Shown: piece by piece, positions 5,327 through 12,538 of the stretch | Layout: the number at the start of each line of letters is the position of its first letter | Numbering within the stretch: the first letter of the stretch is position 1 | From: HGM12669 sp048527645 | GTDB lineage: Bacteria > Bacillota > Clostridia > Oscillospirales > CAG-272 | DNA: 15,563 nt | Direction of reading: 5' to 3' | Assembly: GCA_048527645.1 (NCBI GenBank) | Contig: DBGFNI010000088.1 | Coordinates: forward strand, 1-15,563 | Translations under genes and position numbers: made by a program | Notes under the pieces: generated by a model | The model's database searches: none | Told to the model about the DNA's origin: nothing | The model's input: only the letters and a program-made list of their open reading frames with translations

Positions 5327-5731
5327 ATGAGTAATTTGGTTTTAGCAATCATTTTGTTGGTTGCATCCGTCTTTCTGGTCATTTCTGTTCTGCTGCAGCA
5401 AGGCAAGAACTCCCGTTTGTCCGGTTCCATTGCAGGCAGCAATACCGATACCTATTACGGGAAAAACAAGGGCAATACCAGAGATAAGATTTTTTCCCGC
5501 ATTACAACGATTGTTGCTGTTTTGTTCGTCTTGGTTGTTTTGGTTGTTTATGCCGTACAGACCGAGGATAACAAATCCTCGACCGACACCGGCGTGGGGG
5601 ATGAATACGACTACGTTTTGGAAAACAGCGAATCTACGGATGCCACAGACGCATCGACCGACGCAACAGAGGCTGCAACCGATGCGACACAAGATGCCGC
5701 AGTCAATACGGAAGCAAGCACAGAAGCGTAA
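5327..5731 (+). CDS. secG: Preprotein translocase subunit SecG with long acidic tail
   Basis: SecG is the small partner of SecY and SecE in the protein-export channel. The 134-aa protein has two membrane helices (about 3-23 and 58-77) joined by the conserved loop QQGKNSRLSGSIAG (24-37), with the hallmark Gln-Gln-Gly and the SG-rich hairpin. Typical SecG is about 75-80 aa; here an extra tail of about 55 residues (79-134) is rich in Asp, Thr, Ala, Ser and Glu with TDAT/STDA repeats and no hydrophobic segment. With SecG topology this tail would lie on the outer face of the membrane. GGAGG sits 11 nt before the ATG. rnr follows, as in many Firmicutes. Confidence 0.9.
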   Translation: MSNLVLAIILLVASVFLVISVLLQQGKNSRLSGSIAGSNTDTYYGKNKGNTRDKIFSRITTIVAVLFVLVVLVVYAVQTEDNKSSTDTGVGDEYDYVLENSESTDATDASTDATEAATDATQDAAVNTEASTEA

Positions 5732-5745
5732 AAATCAGATTGGCG

Positions 5746-5780
5746 GACCGCTTTGGGACCATCCCAAAGCGGTCTTTGTT
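5746..5780 (+). terminator. Terminator or attenuator between secG and rnr
   Basis: GACCGCTTTGGGA (5746-5758) pairs perfectly with TCCCAAAGCGGTC (5762-5774) around a 3-nt loop, followed by TTTGTTT. No separate promoter for rnr is evident in the 20 nt between hairpin and gene, so it probably acts as a partial terminator that lowers rnr expression relative to secG. Confidence 0.75.
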
Positions 5781-5793
5781 TCAGGAGAAAAAT

Positions 5794-7887
5794 ATGCCGA
5801 AAAAGAGTAAAAAAAGGGCGGGAAGGAACGCCGGAAAATCACAGACGCGCAGCACCGCAGCCAAGCGTCAAGCCGCATACAAAAAATCACGTCCCGCCGT
5901 GTGGGACAAAAAGGAGCAGCGCGCAAACACGCCGATCACCGGCACCTTTCGTTCCACCGCCCACGGATACGGATTTTTGACGCCGGACGAAACGTTTTCC
6001 GAGCAGTATCCGACCGATCTGTTTGTCCCTGCCCGCGACACCATGTGCGCCGTCATGCTCGATCGCGTCAGCGCAATCGTTCTTGCCACCAACAGACACA
6101 GCGCAGGAAGAGGACCGGAGGCCAAAATCACAGAAATCATTGAACACGGCCTGCAAAATGTCACCGGCACCTTTTATTTTCGCCGGACGAAAAAGAAGTT
6201 GCCGCCCGCACTCGGATTTGTTGTGCCGGATGACGGCAAACTGCCCTTCAACATCTCGGTGCGCGGCAGCGACAGCAACGGCGCTGCGGACGGGGACAAG
6301 GTGCTTGTGCAGCTCACGCGCTATCCCTCCCACGCCGATCCGACCGTATGGGGCCGCGTTGAGCGCGTGTACGGTGACGCTGAAAGCCGTGAGGCAAACT
6401 ATGAGGCGATATTGGACGCGCACAGTGTTCGCCGCGATTTTTCCGATGAGGTGCTGCAATGCGCGGACAAGGTGGCGGCAAGAGAAATCACGGTTCAGGA
6501 CAGAACGGATCTGCGTGAGGAGATGATCTTCACCATTGACGGTGCAGACGCCAAAGATCTGGATGACGCCATCTCCCTGCAGACCCTGCCGGACGGCTAT
6601 CTGCTCGGTGTGCACATTGCGGATGTCAGCGCATATGTCACACAGGGCGATCCGCTCGACCGGGAAGCCTATCGCCGCGGCACCAGCATCTATTTTGCCG
6701 ATCAGGTTGTCCCCATGCTGCCGCGCGCGCTGTCAAACGGTTGCTGTTCGCTCCATGCGGGCGTTGACCGATATGCCCTCTCCGCTTTCATCCGACTGAG
6801 TCCGCGCGGCGAAATCACCGGCTGCGAAATCAAAGAAAGTGTGATATGCTCCAAGGTGCGCGGCGTTTATGAAGAAATCAACGATGTCATCGAAAAGCAA
6901 ACAAATTCCGCATGGTATGAAAAGTACGCCCTGCTCTTTCCCGAGCATCTGCCGCAGATGCTGAACCTATACCGGATTTTAGAGCAAAAAAACAAGCAAA
7001 AGGGCGCGCTGGAGCTGGACAGCGATGAAGCAAAAATCATCATCGGTGCAGACGGCACACCAAGTGACATCGTTTTGCGCACACGCGGGGTCAGCGAGCG
7101 CATGATCGAGCAGTTTATGCTTTGCGCCAACGAAGCCGTCGCCACCATGCTTCACACGCAGCAGCAGCCGTGTATCTACCGCGTGCATGAAGAACCTCCG
7201 CAGGACAAGCTGCAGCAGTTTCGTCTGTTCGCGCATGGCATGGGACTGGACACACGCCCGCTGCAAGCCGCGCATCCCGCCCCCGCTGCCATGCAGCAGA
7301 TTTTACAACAGGCTAAGGATCATCATGTCAGCAGAGCCGTCAGCAGCATCCTGCTGCGCACGCTGGCCAAAGCAAAATACAGCGCGCAGCCCGGATTTCA
7401 CTACGGTCTGGCAACCGCATTTTACTGCCATTTCACCTCGCCCATCCGCCGATATCCGGATCTTGTCACGCACCGCATACTCAAAGCATGGCTCCACCGC
7501 GACAGCACACAGCAACAAACATTGGATCGGCTGCGCGCCTATGCACCGAAAGCAGCCCTGCAATCCAGTGCGTGCGAGCAGACCGCGCTGGACGCAGAGC
7601 GCGATATCGAAGACATGTACAAGGTGCTTTTCATGCAGACGCGCATCGGCGAGGCGTTCAACGCGTGCATCACCTCCGTCACGCCGTTCGGCTTTTTTGC
7701 GGATTTTTATCACACCTGCGAAGGACTGGTGTCCATTCATACCCTGGGCGGCGTCTGGCACTATGATGAAAACAGCTGCCGCCTCGTGTCCGGCAACCGA
7801 AGGTTTCAGACAGGAGATACAGTCAGAGTGCGTTTGGAGCGCGCAGACATCATCACGCGCAAAATGGATTTGAGTCTGCTTTTGTAA
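5794..7887 (+). CDS. rnr: Ribonuclease R
   Basis: This processive 3'-to-5' exoribonuclease degrades structured RNA in the cytosol. The ATG at 5794 is chosen because AGGAG (5783-5787) precedes it by 6 nt; an in-frame ATG at 5740 lies at the terminator hairpin and has no ribosome-binding site. The 697-aa product starts with a Lys/Arg-rich extension (1-45), then a cold-shock/OB region (from about 48, ITGTFRSTAHGYGFLTPDE). The RNB catalytic domain carries DGADAKDLDDAI with the metal-binding aspartates 249, 255, 257 and 258, and HFTSPIRRYPDLVTHR near 546. A C-terminal S1 domain begins at about 619 (ACITSVTPFGFFADF). Length and order match the family. smpB, often next to rnr, is absent; a tRNA gene follows. 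Confidence 0.95.
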   Translation: MPKKSKKRAGRNAGKSQTRSTAAKRQAAYKKSRPAVWDKKEQRANTPITGTFRSTAHGYGFLTPDETFSEQYPTDLFVPARDTMCAVMLDRVSAIVLATNRHSAGRGPEAKITEIIEHGLQNVTGTFYFRRTKKKLPPALGFVVPDDGKLPFNISVRGSDSNGAADGDKVLVQLTRYPSHADPTVWGRVERVYGDAESREANYEAILDAHSVRRDFSDEVLQCADKVAAREITVQDRTDLREEMIFTIDGADAKDLDDAISLQTLPDGYLLGVHIADVSAYVTQGDPLDREAYRRGTSIYFADQVVPMLPRALSNGCCSLHAGVDRYALSAFIRLSPRGEITGCEIKESVICSKVRGVYEEINDVIEKQTNSAWYEKYALLFPEHLPQMLNLYRILEQKNKQKGALELDSDEAKIIIGADGTPSDIVLRTRGVSERMIEQFMLCANEAVATMLHTQQQPCIYRVHEEPPQDKLQQFRLFAHGMGLDTRPLQAAHPAPAAMQQILQQAKDHHVSRAVSSILLRTLAKAKYSAQPGFHYGLATAFYCHFTSPIRRYPDLVTHRILKAWLHRDSTQQQTLDRLRAYAPKAALQSSACEQTALDAERDIEDMYKVLFMQTRIGEAFNACITSVTPFGFFADFYHTCEGLVSIHTLGGVWHYDENSCRLVSGNRRFQTGDTVRVRLERADIITRKMDLSLLL

Positions 7888-7944
7888 GCACACGGGGGAA
7901 AGTACGCTTTTTTCGCAAAACCTGCAAAAAAATGAAATTTCCCC

Positions 7945-7973
7945 TTGACAAATTCACTTCAAAATGATATACT
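7945..7973 (+). promoter_or_regulatory. Promoter of the tRNA-Ser gene
   Basis: TTGACA (7945-7950), a 17-nt spacer and TATACT (7968-7973) with an extended -10 TGA immediately before it. It is a very strong sigma-A type promoter about 25 nt before the tRNA. The preceding stretch after rnr (7888-7944) shows no convincing terminator. Confidence 0.88.
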
Positions 7974-7998
7974 GGTAAGGCTTTAGGGCGCTTGGCAT

Positions 7999-8090
7999 GG
8001 AGAGATGGCTGAGCTGGTCGAAGGCGCACGACTGGAAATCGTGTAAGCGTTGATAGCGCTTCAAGGGTTCGAATCCCTTTCTCTCCGCCA
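7999..8090 (+). tRNA. tRNA-Ser (GGA anticodon)
   Basis: Acceptor arm GGAGAGA (7999-8005) pairs with TCTCTCC (8080-8086), followed by discriminator G and an encoded CCA (8088-8090). The anticodon stem CACGA/TCGTG encloses CTGGAAA, giving anticodon GGA for UCC/UCU codons. A long variable arm (AAGCGTTGATAGCGCTT) marks a class II serine tRNA, and the T arm has GGTTCGAATCC. It is a monocistronic gene with its own promoter and terminator. Confidence 0.96.
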
Positions 8091-8093
8091 ATT

Positions 8094-8141
8094 GAAACAA
8101 CCTCTTTTATCGTCATGACAAAAGCGGTTGTTTCTTTTTTT
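8094..8141 (+). terminator. Terminator of the tRNA-Ser gene
   Basis: GAAACAACC (8094-8102) pairs with GGTTGTTTC (8126-8134), and CTTTT/AAAAG extends the stem inward, followed by seven T residues (8135-8141). It begins 4 nt after the encoded CCA. The interval 8142-8265 beyond it is AT-rich and shows no gene. Confidence 0.88.
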
Positions 8142-8265
8142 GTTAAAAATTCCCGCTGCACCGAAAAAGACAGCCGGCAGCAAAGCGCACTTTTTTCAAA
8201 GGCATCACAAAATAAAAAAATCCGCCTCTCTTCTCTGTTTTTCCCTCGGAATCTGCCGCAACGTC

Positions 8266-8294
8266 TTGCAACGAAATAAAAGTTTTGGTATAAT
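8266..8294 (+). promoter_or_regulatory. Promoter of the NusG_II/Gx/ApbE operon
   Basis: TTGCAA (8266-8271), a 17-nt spacer and a perfect TATAAT (8289-8294). The start near 8301 gives a leader of about 70 nt before the GTG at 8370. I see no known riboswitch in that leader. Confidence 0.8.
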
Positions 8295-8369
8295 AGAAAT
8301 CGGTATATCCGCGCGGCGCATCCCATGTGTCGCCAAAGCGGAAAAACACGACAGAAAGGATCAAAAACC

Positions 8370-8768
8370 GTGGAAAAGCCAACCGGGTTGCGGCGGTATA
8401 TCCGTCCGGGTGATATCATCATTTTCCTGTCCTTTCTGCTGATTGCAATCGCGTTGTTTGGCTTGCAGGGAAAGCAATTCACTTCTGCGGGAGAAAACGC
8501 GCGCATACAGATCCGATACGGGGGGCAAACACTGCAATACCCGCTTGTCGATGACAGGGAGCTCACCGTCGAAAACAACGGCGTGACCCTTCACATCGCC
8601 GTTGCAAACGGCACCGTTTCCGTCCGGGACGCAGACTGTCCGGATCGTCTTTGCCAAAAAACCGGCGCCATCACTAAAGCGGGACAATCCATTGTCTGTC
8701 TGCCGTGCGGTTGCGTCATCACCGTGCAAGAAGGTGAAACAGGGGAGGTGGACGGCATTGTCGGTTAA
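8370..8768 (+). CDS. NusG domain II-containing membrane protein (EetA-like)
   Basis: The GTG at 8370 is preferred over an in-frame ATG at 8325 because AGAAAGGA (8353-8360) stands 9 nt upstream and the shorter protein starts with a normal MEKPTGLRRY n-region. The 132-aa product has one membrane helix (about 16-32), then an exported NusG domain II-like module with CPDRLC (90-95) and QSIVCLPCGC (106-115), the signature of this family. Cys90, Cys95 and Cys110 are usual; Cys113 and Cys115 are extra as far as I recall. Proteins of this type (EetA in Listeria) sit beside the Gx membrane protein in extracellular electron-transfer loci. The next gene starts 11 nt before this one ends. Confidence 0.82.
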   Translation: MEKPTGLRRYIRPGDIIIFLSFLLIAIALFGLQGKQFTSAGENARIQIRYGGQTLQYPLVDDRELTVENNGVTLHIAVANGTVSVRDADCPDRLCQKTGAITKAGQSIVCLPCGCVITVQEGETGEVDGIVG

Positions 8769-9315
8769 TCGCAAGTTTTCTGCGCCCGCCGGACAAACCG
8801 CCGCGCGCCGCATCGCGTGGGACGGCATGTTTGCCGCCTTGAGCCTGATTCTCTCATATATCGAATTTTTGCTGCCGCCCTTGCTGCCGATTCCCGGCTG
8901 CAAACTCGGACTTGCCAATATCGTCATTCTTTGGTGTGTGCTGCGCTTCGGCTGGGCAGACGGCGTGTGCGTCAATCTCTGTCGCATTCTGCTCTCCTCC
9001 CTGCTCTTCGGCAGCGTGAGCGGCATGCTGTTTTCCCTGTGCGGCGGAGCGCTTTCATTGCTGTTTTTGGGCTTGACCTATCGCGGCTATCCGCGCATAT
9101 TCAGCCTGTTCGGACTGTCCGCGGGCAGCGCGGTGTGCCATCAGGCGGGGCAGCTGCTGGTCACGGCGGTTTTATATTCGCCGCTCAGCGCACTTGGATA
9201 CAGTCTTTGGCTTTTGGCAGCAGGAATCGTTACCGGCTGCGTTAACGCACTGATTCTGTTGCTGTTAACGCGCTATCTGCCGCTGGGAAAGGAGCAAAGA
9301 CATGCTACGGAGTAA
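8758..9315 (+). CDS. Gx transporter-type membrane protein (EetB-like; Hpre_diP_synt_I)
   Basis: The likely start is TTG at 8758, with GGGGAGG (8742-8748) 9 nt upstream; it overlaps the end of the NusG_II gene by 11 nt. The 185-aa protein has about five to six membrane segments, with the family motif PIPGCKLGLANIVILW near residues 45-60 (usually PGxKLGLAN). It is often annotated as heptaprenyl diphosphate synthase component I, but that activity does not fit an all-membrane protein. Its fold recalls ECF-type substrate-binding units, and the Listeria homologue EetB is required for electron transfer to extracellular acceptors. The next gene (apbE) begins 14 nt before this stop, so all three genes are translationally coupled. 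Confidence 0.8.
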   Translation: MSVNRKFSAPAGQTAARRIAWDGMFAALSLILSYIEFLLPPLLPIPGCKLGLANIVILWCVLRFGWADGVCVNLCRILLSSLLFGSVSGMLFSLCGGALSLLFLGLTYRGYPRIFSLFGLSAGSAVCHQAGQLLVTAVLYSPLSALGYSLWLLAAGIVTGCVNALILLLLTRYLPLGKEQRHATE

Positions 9316-10300
9316 AACACGCTCTCTGTTCTGCCTGCTGCTGATCGGTGTGACGCTGCTCTGCTCCTGCGGCACGCCCCGACTGACGCAGCGCGATTAT
9401 TTCGCCATGGACACCGTTATTACGCTCTCCTTGCCCGAGGATACAGACAGCGCCGTCTTTGACGGCTGCGAAAAGATGATCGTATCCTATGAAAATATGT
9501 GGTCTTTGACGCTTCCCGACTCCGAGATCAGTCGCTTTAACAGCGCTGATAAAACTGCGGCGCTGTCAGAGAGTACCGTCGATCTTCTCCGGCGCGCATA
9601 CGCGGTCAGCGACGCTGCCAACGGCGCCTTTTCCCTGACGATCGCGCCGGTTTCCACGCTTTGGAAGCCCTTTCTCCGCGGCGAAGTCCAAACGCCGCCC
9701 ACCGACGAAGAAATTGAGCAGGCGCTTACACAGGTTGACGACAGCCTGCTGTCCTTTCAAGATCAGACCGTAGTCAAAGCCGCTCCAAATGTCGCGGTTG
9801 ATCTGGGTGCGTGTGCAAAAGGCTATGCCTGCGAGCAGGCGGTCAAGACGCTTGCGCAGCAGGCGCCCTACGGCATGGTCTCCTTCGGCGGAAACATCGG
9901 CGTGTTCGGAACAAAGCCGGACGGCAGCGACTGGACGATCGGCATCAAGGACCCCGCCGCGCCGGATCAGCTGTGCGGCAGTGTCACGCTGCAAAGCGGA
10001 TTTGTCTCTGTTTCCGGCGCTTACGAACGGCATCGTACATACGACGGCGTCACCTACCATCATATTATCGACCCCCAAACCGGCTATCCCGCTGACAGCG
10101 GGCTTGCCAGCGTCGCCGTGATCAGCGAGGACGGTCTGGTTGCCGACGCGCTTTCCACTGCTCTGTTTGTCATGGGCTATGAAGAAAGCATGGCGCTGTA
10201 CCGCGCAGAACAAATTTCATTTGATGCCGTTTTCTGCACGTCCGACGGGAAAATTATGATCACACCCGGCTTAGAGGGAAAGTTTCATAAATTCGATTAA
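9302..10300 (+). CDS. apbE: FAD:protein FMN transferase lipoprotein (ApbE)
   Basis: ApbE uses FAD to attach FMN covalently to a Ser/Thr of FMN-binding domains in exported redox proteins, with Mg2+ as cofactor. The 332-aa protein has a lipoprotein signal (MLRSKTR, hydrophobic core, LLCSC with Cys23 lipidated). Family motifs follow: YFAMDTVITLSL, DLGACAKGYACEQAV, FGGNIGVFGTKPDGSDW, HHIIDPQTGYPADSG and VADALSTALFVMGYE, the last containing the conserved Asp/Thr of the metal site. AAAGGAG stands about 7 nt before the ATG. It closes the overlapping NusG_II-Gx-ApbE set; in related loci this is the fmnB position. No protein with an FMN-binding domain occurs in this window, so its substrate must be encoded elsewhere. 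Confidence 0.93.
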   Translation: MLRSKTRSLFCLLLIGVTLLCSCGTPRLTQRDYFAMDTVITLSLPEDTDSAVFDGCEKMIVSYENMWSLTLPDSEISRFNSADKTAALSESTVDLLRRAYAVSDAANGAFSLTIAPVSTLWKPFLRGEVQTPPTDEEIEQALTQVDDSLLSFQDQTVVKAAPNVAVDLGACAKGYACEQAVKTLAQQAPYGMVSFGGNIGVFGTKPDGSDWTIGIKDPAAPDQLCGSVTLQSGFVSVSGAYERHRTYDGVTYHHIIDPQTGYPADSGLASVAVISEDGLVADALSTALFVMGYEESMALYRAEQISFDAVFCTSDGKIMITPGLEGKFHKFD

Positions 10301-10328
10301 AAAAATATATACAACACGGAGAATAAGC

Positions 10329-12476
10329 ATGAATTTTTATGTCAAACCCGGCGCCGCCGGAATTGGAACCAAAGAAGCACCTTTCGGATCGGTCGAACAG
10401 GCGCGTGACGCAATCCGCCGTCTAACCCCCGCGCAGCGTGATGAAGACATCACAGTCATTCTGGCAGGCGGACACTATCCCATTTCAGAGACTGTCGCTT
10501 TCAATAGCGCTGACAGCGGCACCGCTGCGCATCCCATCGTTTACCGCTCTGCGAACGGAGAAACAGCCGTATTTGACGGCGGCGTCACCGTACCGCATAA
10601 CCGTCTGCACAAGCTGGATGACCCCGCCGTGGCAGCCCGGTTGGTTGATCCCGCTGCAGCAGACAAAATGTATGTACTGGATCTGGCAGGGCTGGACATC
10701 CGATACGGTACATACGGCAACCGCGGCTTCCGCCGTCCCTATGTCCCCGCGCCCAACGAACTGTTTGTCAACGAAGCGCCCATGACGCTGGCACGGTATC
10801 CGAAAAAAGAAGACGGCTTTTTGCCAATGAATGAGGTGGTAGATAAAGGCAGCGTCCCCCGTGTCGGCGATTTTTCCCTGCGTCCCTTTATCATCCGATA
10901 TGATAACGCACGTATCGAGCGCTGGGCAGAGGCCAAACAAGCCTGCATCTCCGGCTATTTCGGCTCCTCCTACGCAGATGACAACATTGAAATTGCCGAA
11001 ATCAACGCAAAAGACCGCACCATCAAAACCACCCTGCCCCATCTGTACGGCGCGACCGCAGAGCCGTTTACCTGCTGGTTTATCGTGAATCTCCTGGAGG
11101 AGGTTTCCGCGCCCGGCGAATATTTCATTGACACAGCGGCGCAAAAAGCCTATTTCATCCCGCTGCCGGGAACGGATGTACAGACGGCAGTATATCAGAT
11201 TTCCTCCATGCCTGACGTGATGTTTGCATTTGAGGATGCATCCTATATCACCGTGAAGGACTGTGTTTTTGAAAACAGCCGCGGCACGGGTGTGTATATC
11301 GAAGGCGGGCGCGGCATCCGCCTGGAAGACTGTGCGCTGCACAATCTCGGCATGCTCGCCGTGCAAATCGGTCAGGGAGCAAGCGCAATGCCGGAGGGCA
11401 GACACACCTATCACGGTCAGCGTGACGAGGGCGTTGAGCCGCCCCACCCCATTTCCCGCGAGATGGGCGCATGGCATGAATATCTCTATGAATTTGCCGC
11501 GTGGGACAATCACGCAGGGTCAGAACACAGCATCAGCGGCTGTGAGATTTACGACACCGGAACGGGGGGCGTGCTGCTCTCCGGCGGAAACCGCAAAAAA
11601 CTGATTGCCGGTAACAACGAAGTGCACAACTGCCACCTGTACCGTACCAACCGCATCGAAAAATCCTGCAAGGCAGCCGTCAACATGATGGGCTGCGGCA
11701 ATCGGATCACCCACTGTGAAATGCATGATCTCCCGGGCTACGGCGTATATTTCTACGGAAACGATCATTACATTGCCTACAACCGCATCCATGATGTGCT
11801 CACCGAGCTGTCTGATGCGGGCGCCATTTATTCGGGGCGCGATATGAGTCAGTGCGGAAATGTCATTGAAAAGAACTTTATCTATCATATCCGCAATCCG
11901 AAGAAGGACGCGCTTGGCGTGTGTGCCATCTATCTGGATGACTATATGATCTACAACCGTATATACGGCAACTATTTTTATGACATTGTGTCGGACGGCA
12001 GCTTTTTCTTCTCCACGATTTATTACACTTGCGGGGGCCTGTCCTCAATTGCCAACAACATTCTGATCGACTGTATTCCGGGTCTGGATCCCAATGTCCA
12101 CGGCAACGCGTATTACTGCATGCGCAACGACAGCGATGTTGTTCCGCGTGTCAGCACAAAGGATGAGAATGATATGCGCGGCGTAGATATCACCTCCCCG
12201 CTCTATCGCAGCCGTTATCCGTATCTGTACGAAACCTACGTGCACAACTATCATCCCGGCAACTGCTATTACAACAACCAGGTCTACTATCACAACTATA
12301 CCTTCTTCCGCGATGCGGAGCATATGGACTTCCGCTTCAAGGAGGACGCCTTCATGTACAACATGCCGCATGAAGACTTCATCGTCAATGACCCGGTCAT
12401 GGGGATTCACGGTCATATGGTTGAGATGGTCCGCGATCTCGAATTTGAAAAAATCGGGCTGTTGCCCAAAGAATAA
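10329..12476 (+). CDS. Right-handed parallel beta-helix protein, GH141-like
   Basis: A 715-aa protein beginning MNFYVKPGAAGIGTKEAPFG, the N-terminal pattern of parallel beta-helix carbohydrate-active enzymes (YV..GA.G.GT...PF.S...A), followed by AGGHYPISETV and DSGTAAHPIVYRS (about 46-76). Residues about 140-155 carry NELFVNEAPMTLARYP. From about 295 to 570 irregular beta-helix coils repeat, with GAIYSGRDMSQCGNVI near 497 and CAIYLDDYMIYNRIYGN near 530. This arrangement resembles GH141 (alpha-L-fucosidase/xylanase activities described) or a related glycosidase or lyase; the substrate is unknown. There is no signal peptide, so it appears cytosolic. GGAG precedes the ATG by 7 nt. The 28-nt gap after apbE has no terminator and only a weak promoter-like AT-run, so read-through from the triad is possible. 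Confidence 0.78.
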   Translation: MNFYVKPGAAGIGTKEAPFGSVEQARDAIRRLTPAQRDEDITVILAGGHYPISETVAFNSADSGTAAHPIVYRSANGETAVFDGGVTVPHNRLHKLDDPAVAARLVDPAAADKMYVLDLAGLDIRYGTYGNRGFRRPYVPAPNELFVNEAPMTLARYPKKEDGFLPMNEVVDKGSVPRVGDFSLRPFIIRYDNARIERWAEAKQACISGYFGSSYADDNIEIAEINAKDRTIKTTLPHLYGATAEPFTCWFIVNLLEEVSAPGEYFIDTAAQKAYFIPLPGTDVQTAVYQISSMPDVMFAFEDASYITVKDCVFENSRGTGVYIEGGRGIRLEDCALHNLGMLAVQIGQGASAMPEGRHTYHGQRDEGVEPPHPISREMGAWHEYLYEFAAWDNHAGSEHSISGCEIYDTGTGGVLLSGGNRKKLIAGNNEVHNCHLYRTNRIEKSCKAAVNMMGCGNRITHCEMHDLPGYGVYFYGNDHYIAYNRIHDVLTELSDAGAIYSGRDMSQCGNVIEKNFIYHIRNPKKDALGVCAIYLDDYMIYNRIYGNYFYDIVSDGSFFFSTIYYTCGGLSSIANNILIDCIPGLDPNVHGNAYYCMRNDSDVVPRVSTKDENDMRGVDITSPLYRSRYPYLYETYVHNYHPGNCYYNNQVYYHNYTFFRDAEHMDFRFKEDAFMYNMPHEDFIVNDPVMGIHGHMVEMVRDLEFEKIGLLPKE

Positions 12477-12480
12477 GCCA

Positions 12481-12514
12481 AAAAAAGGAACTGCCAGCCG
12501 GCAGTTCCTTTTTT
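12481..12514. terminator. Bidirectional terminator between beta-helix gene and potD
   Basis: The arms 12481-12495 (AAAAAAGGAACTGCC) and 12500-12514 are exact reverse complements around the loop AGCC, so the hairpin carries its own A-run and T-run and should work on both strands for these convergent genes. Confidence 0.92.
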
Positions 12515-12538
12515 ATATTTTATAACCTTCGGGAATGA

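Noticed and set aside
5740..5793. Earlier start for rnr at 5740
   Set aside because: That ATG sits at the foot of the terminator hairpin and has no Shine-Dalgarno; the ATG at 5794 has AGGAG 6 nt upstream and gives the usual lysine-rich start.
7895..7944. GGGGAAA/TTTCCCC repeat after rnr as an rnr terminator
   Set aside because: The arms are only 7 bp with a loop of more than 30 nt, and no T-run follows, so it is not a credible terminator.
10280..10318. Possible promoter for the beta-helix gene (TTTCAT-N17-TATATA)
   Set aside because: The -35 matches consensus at only 2 of 6 positions and the region is simply AT-rich; it is not listed as a feature.
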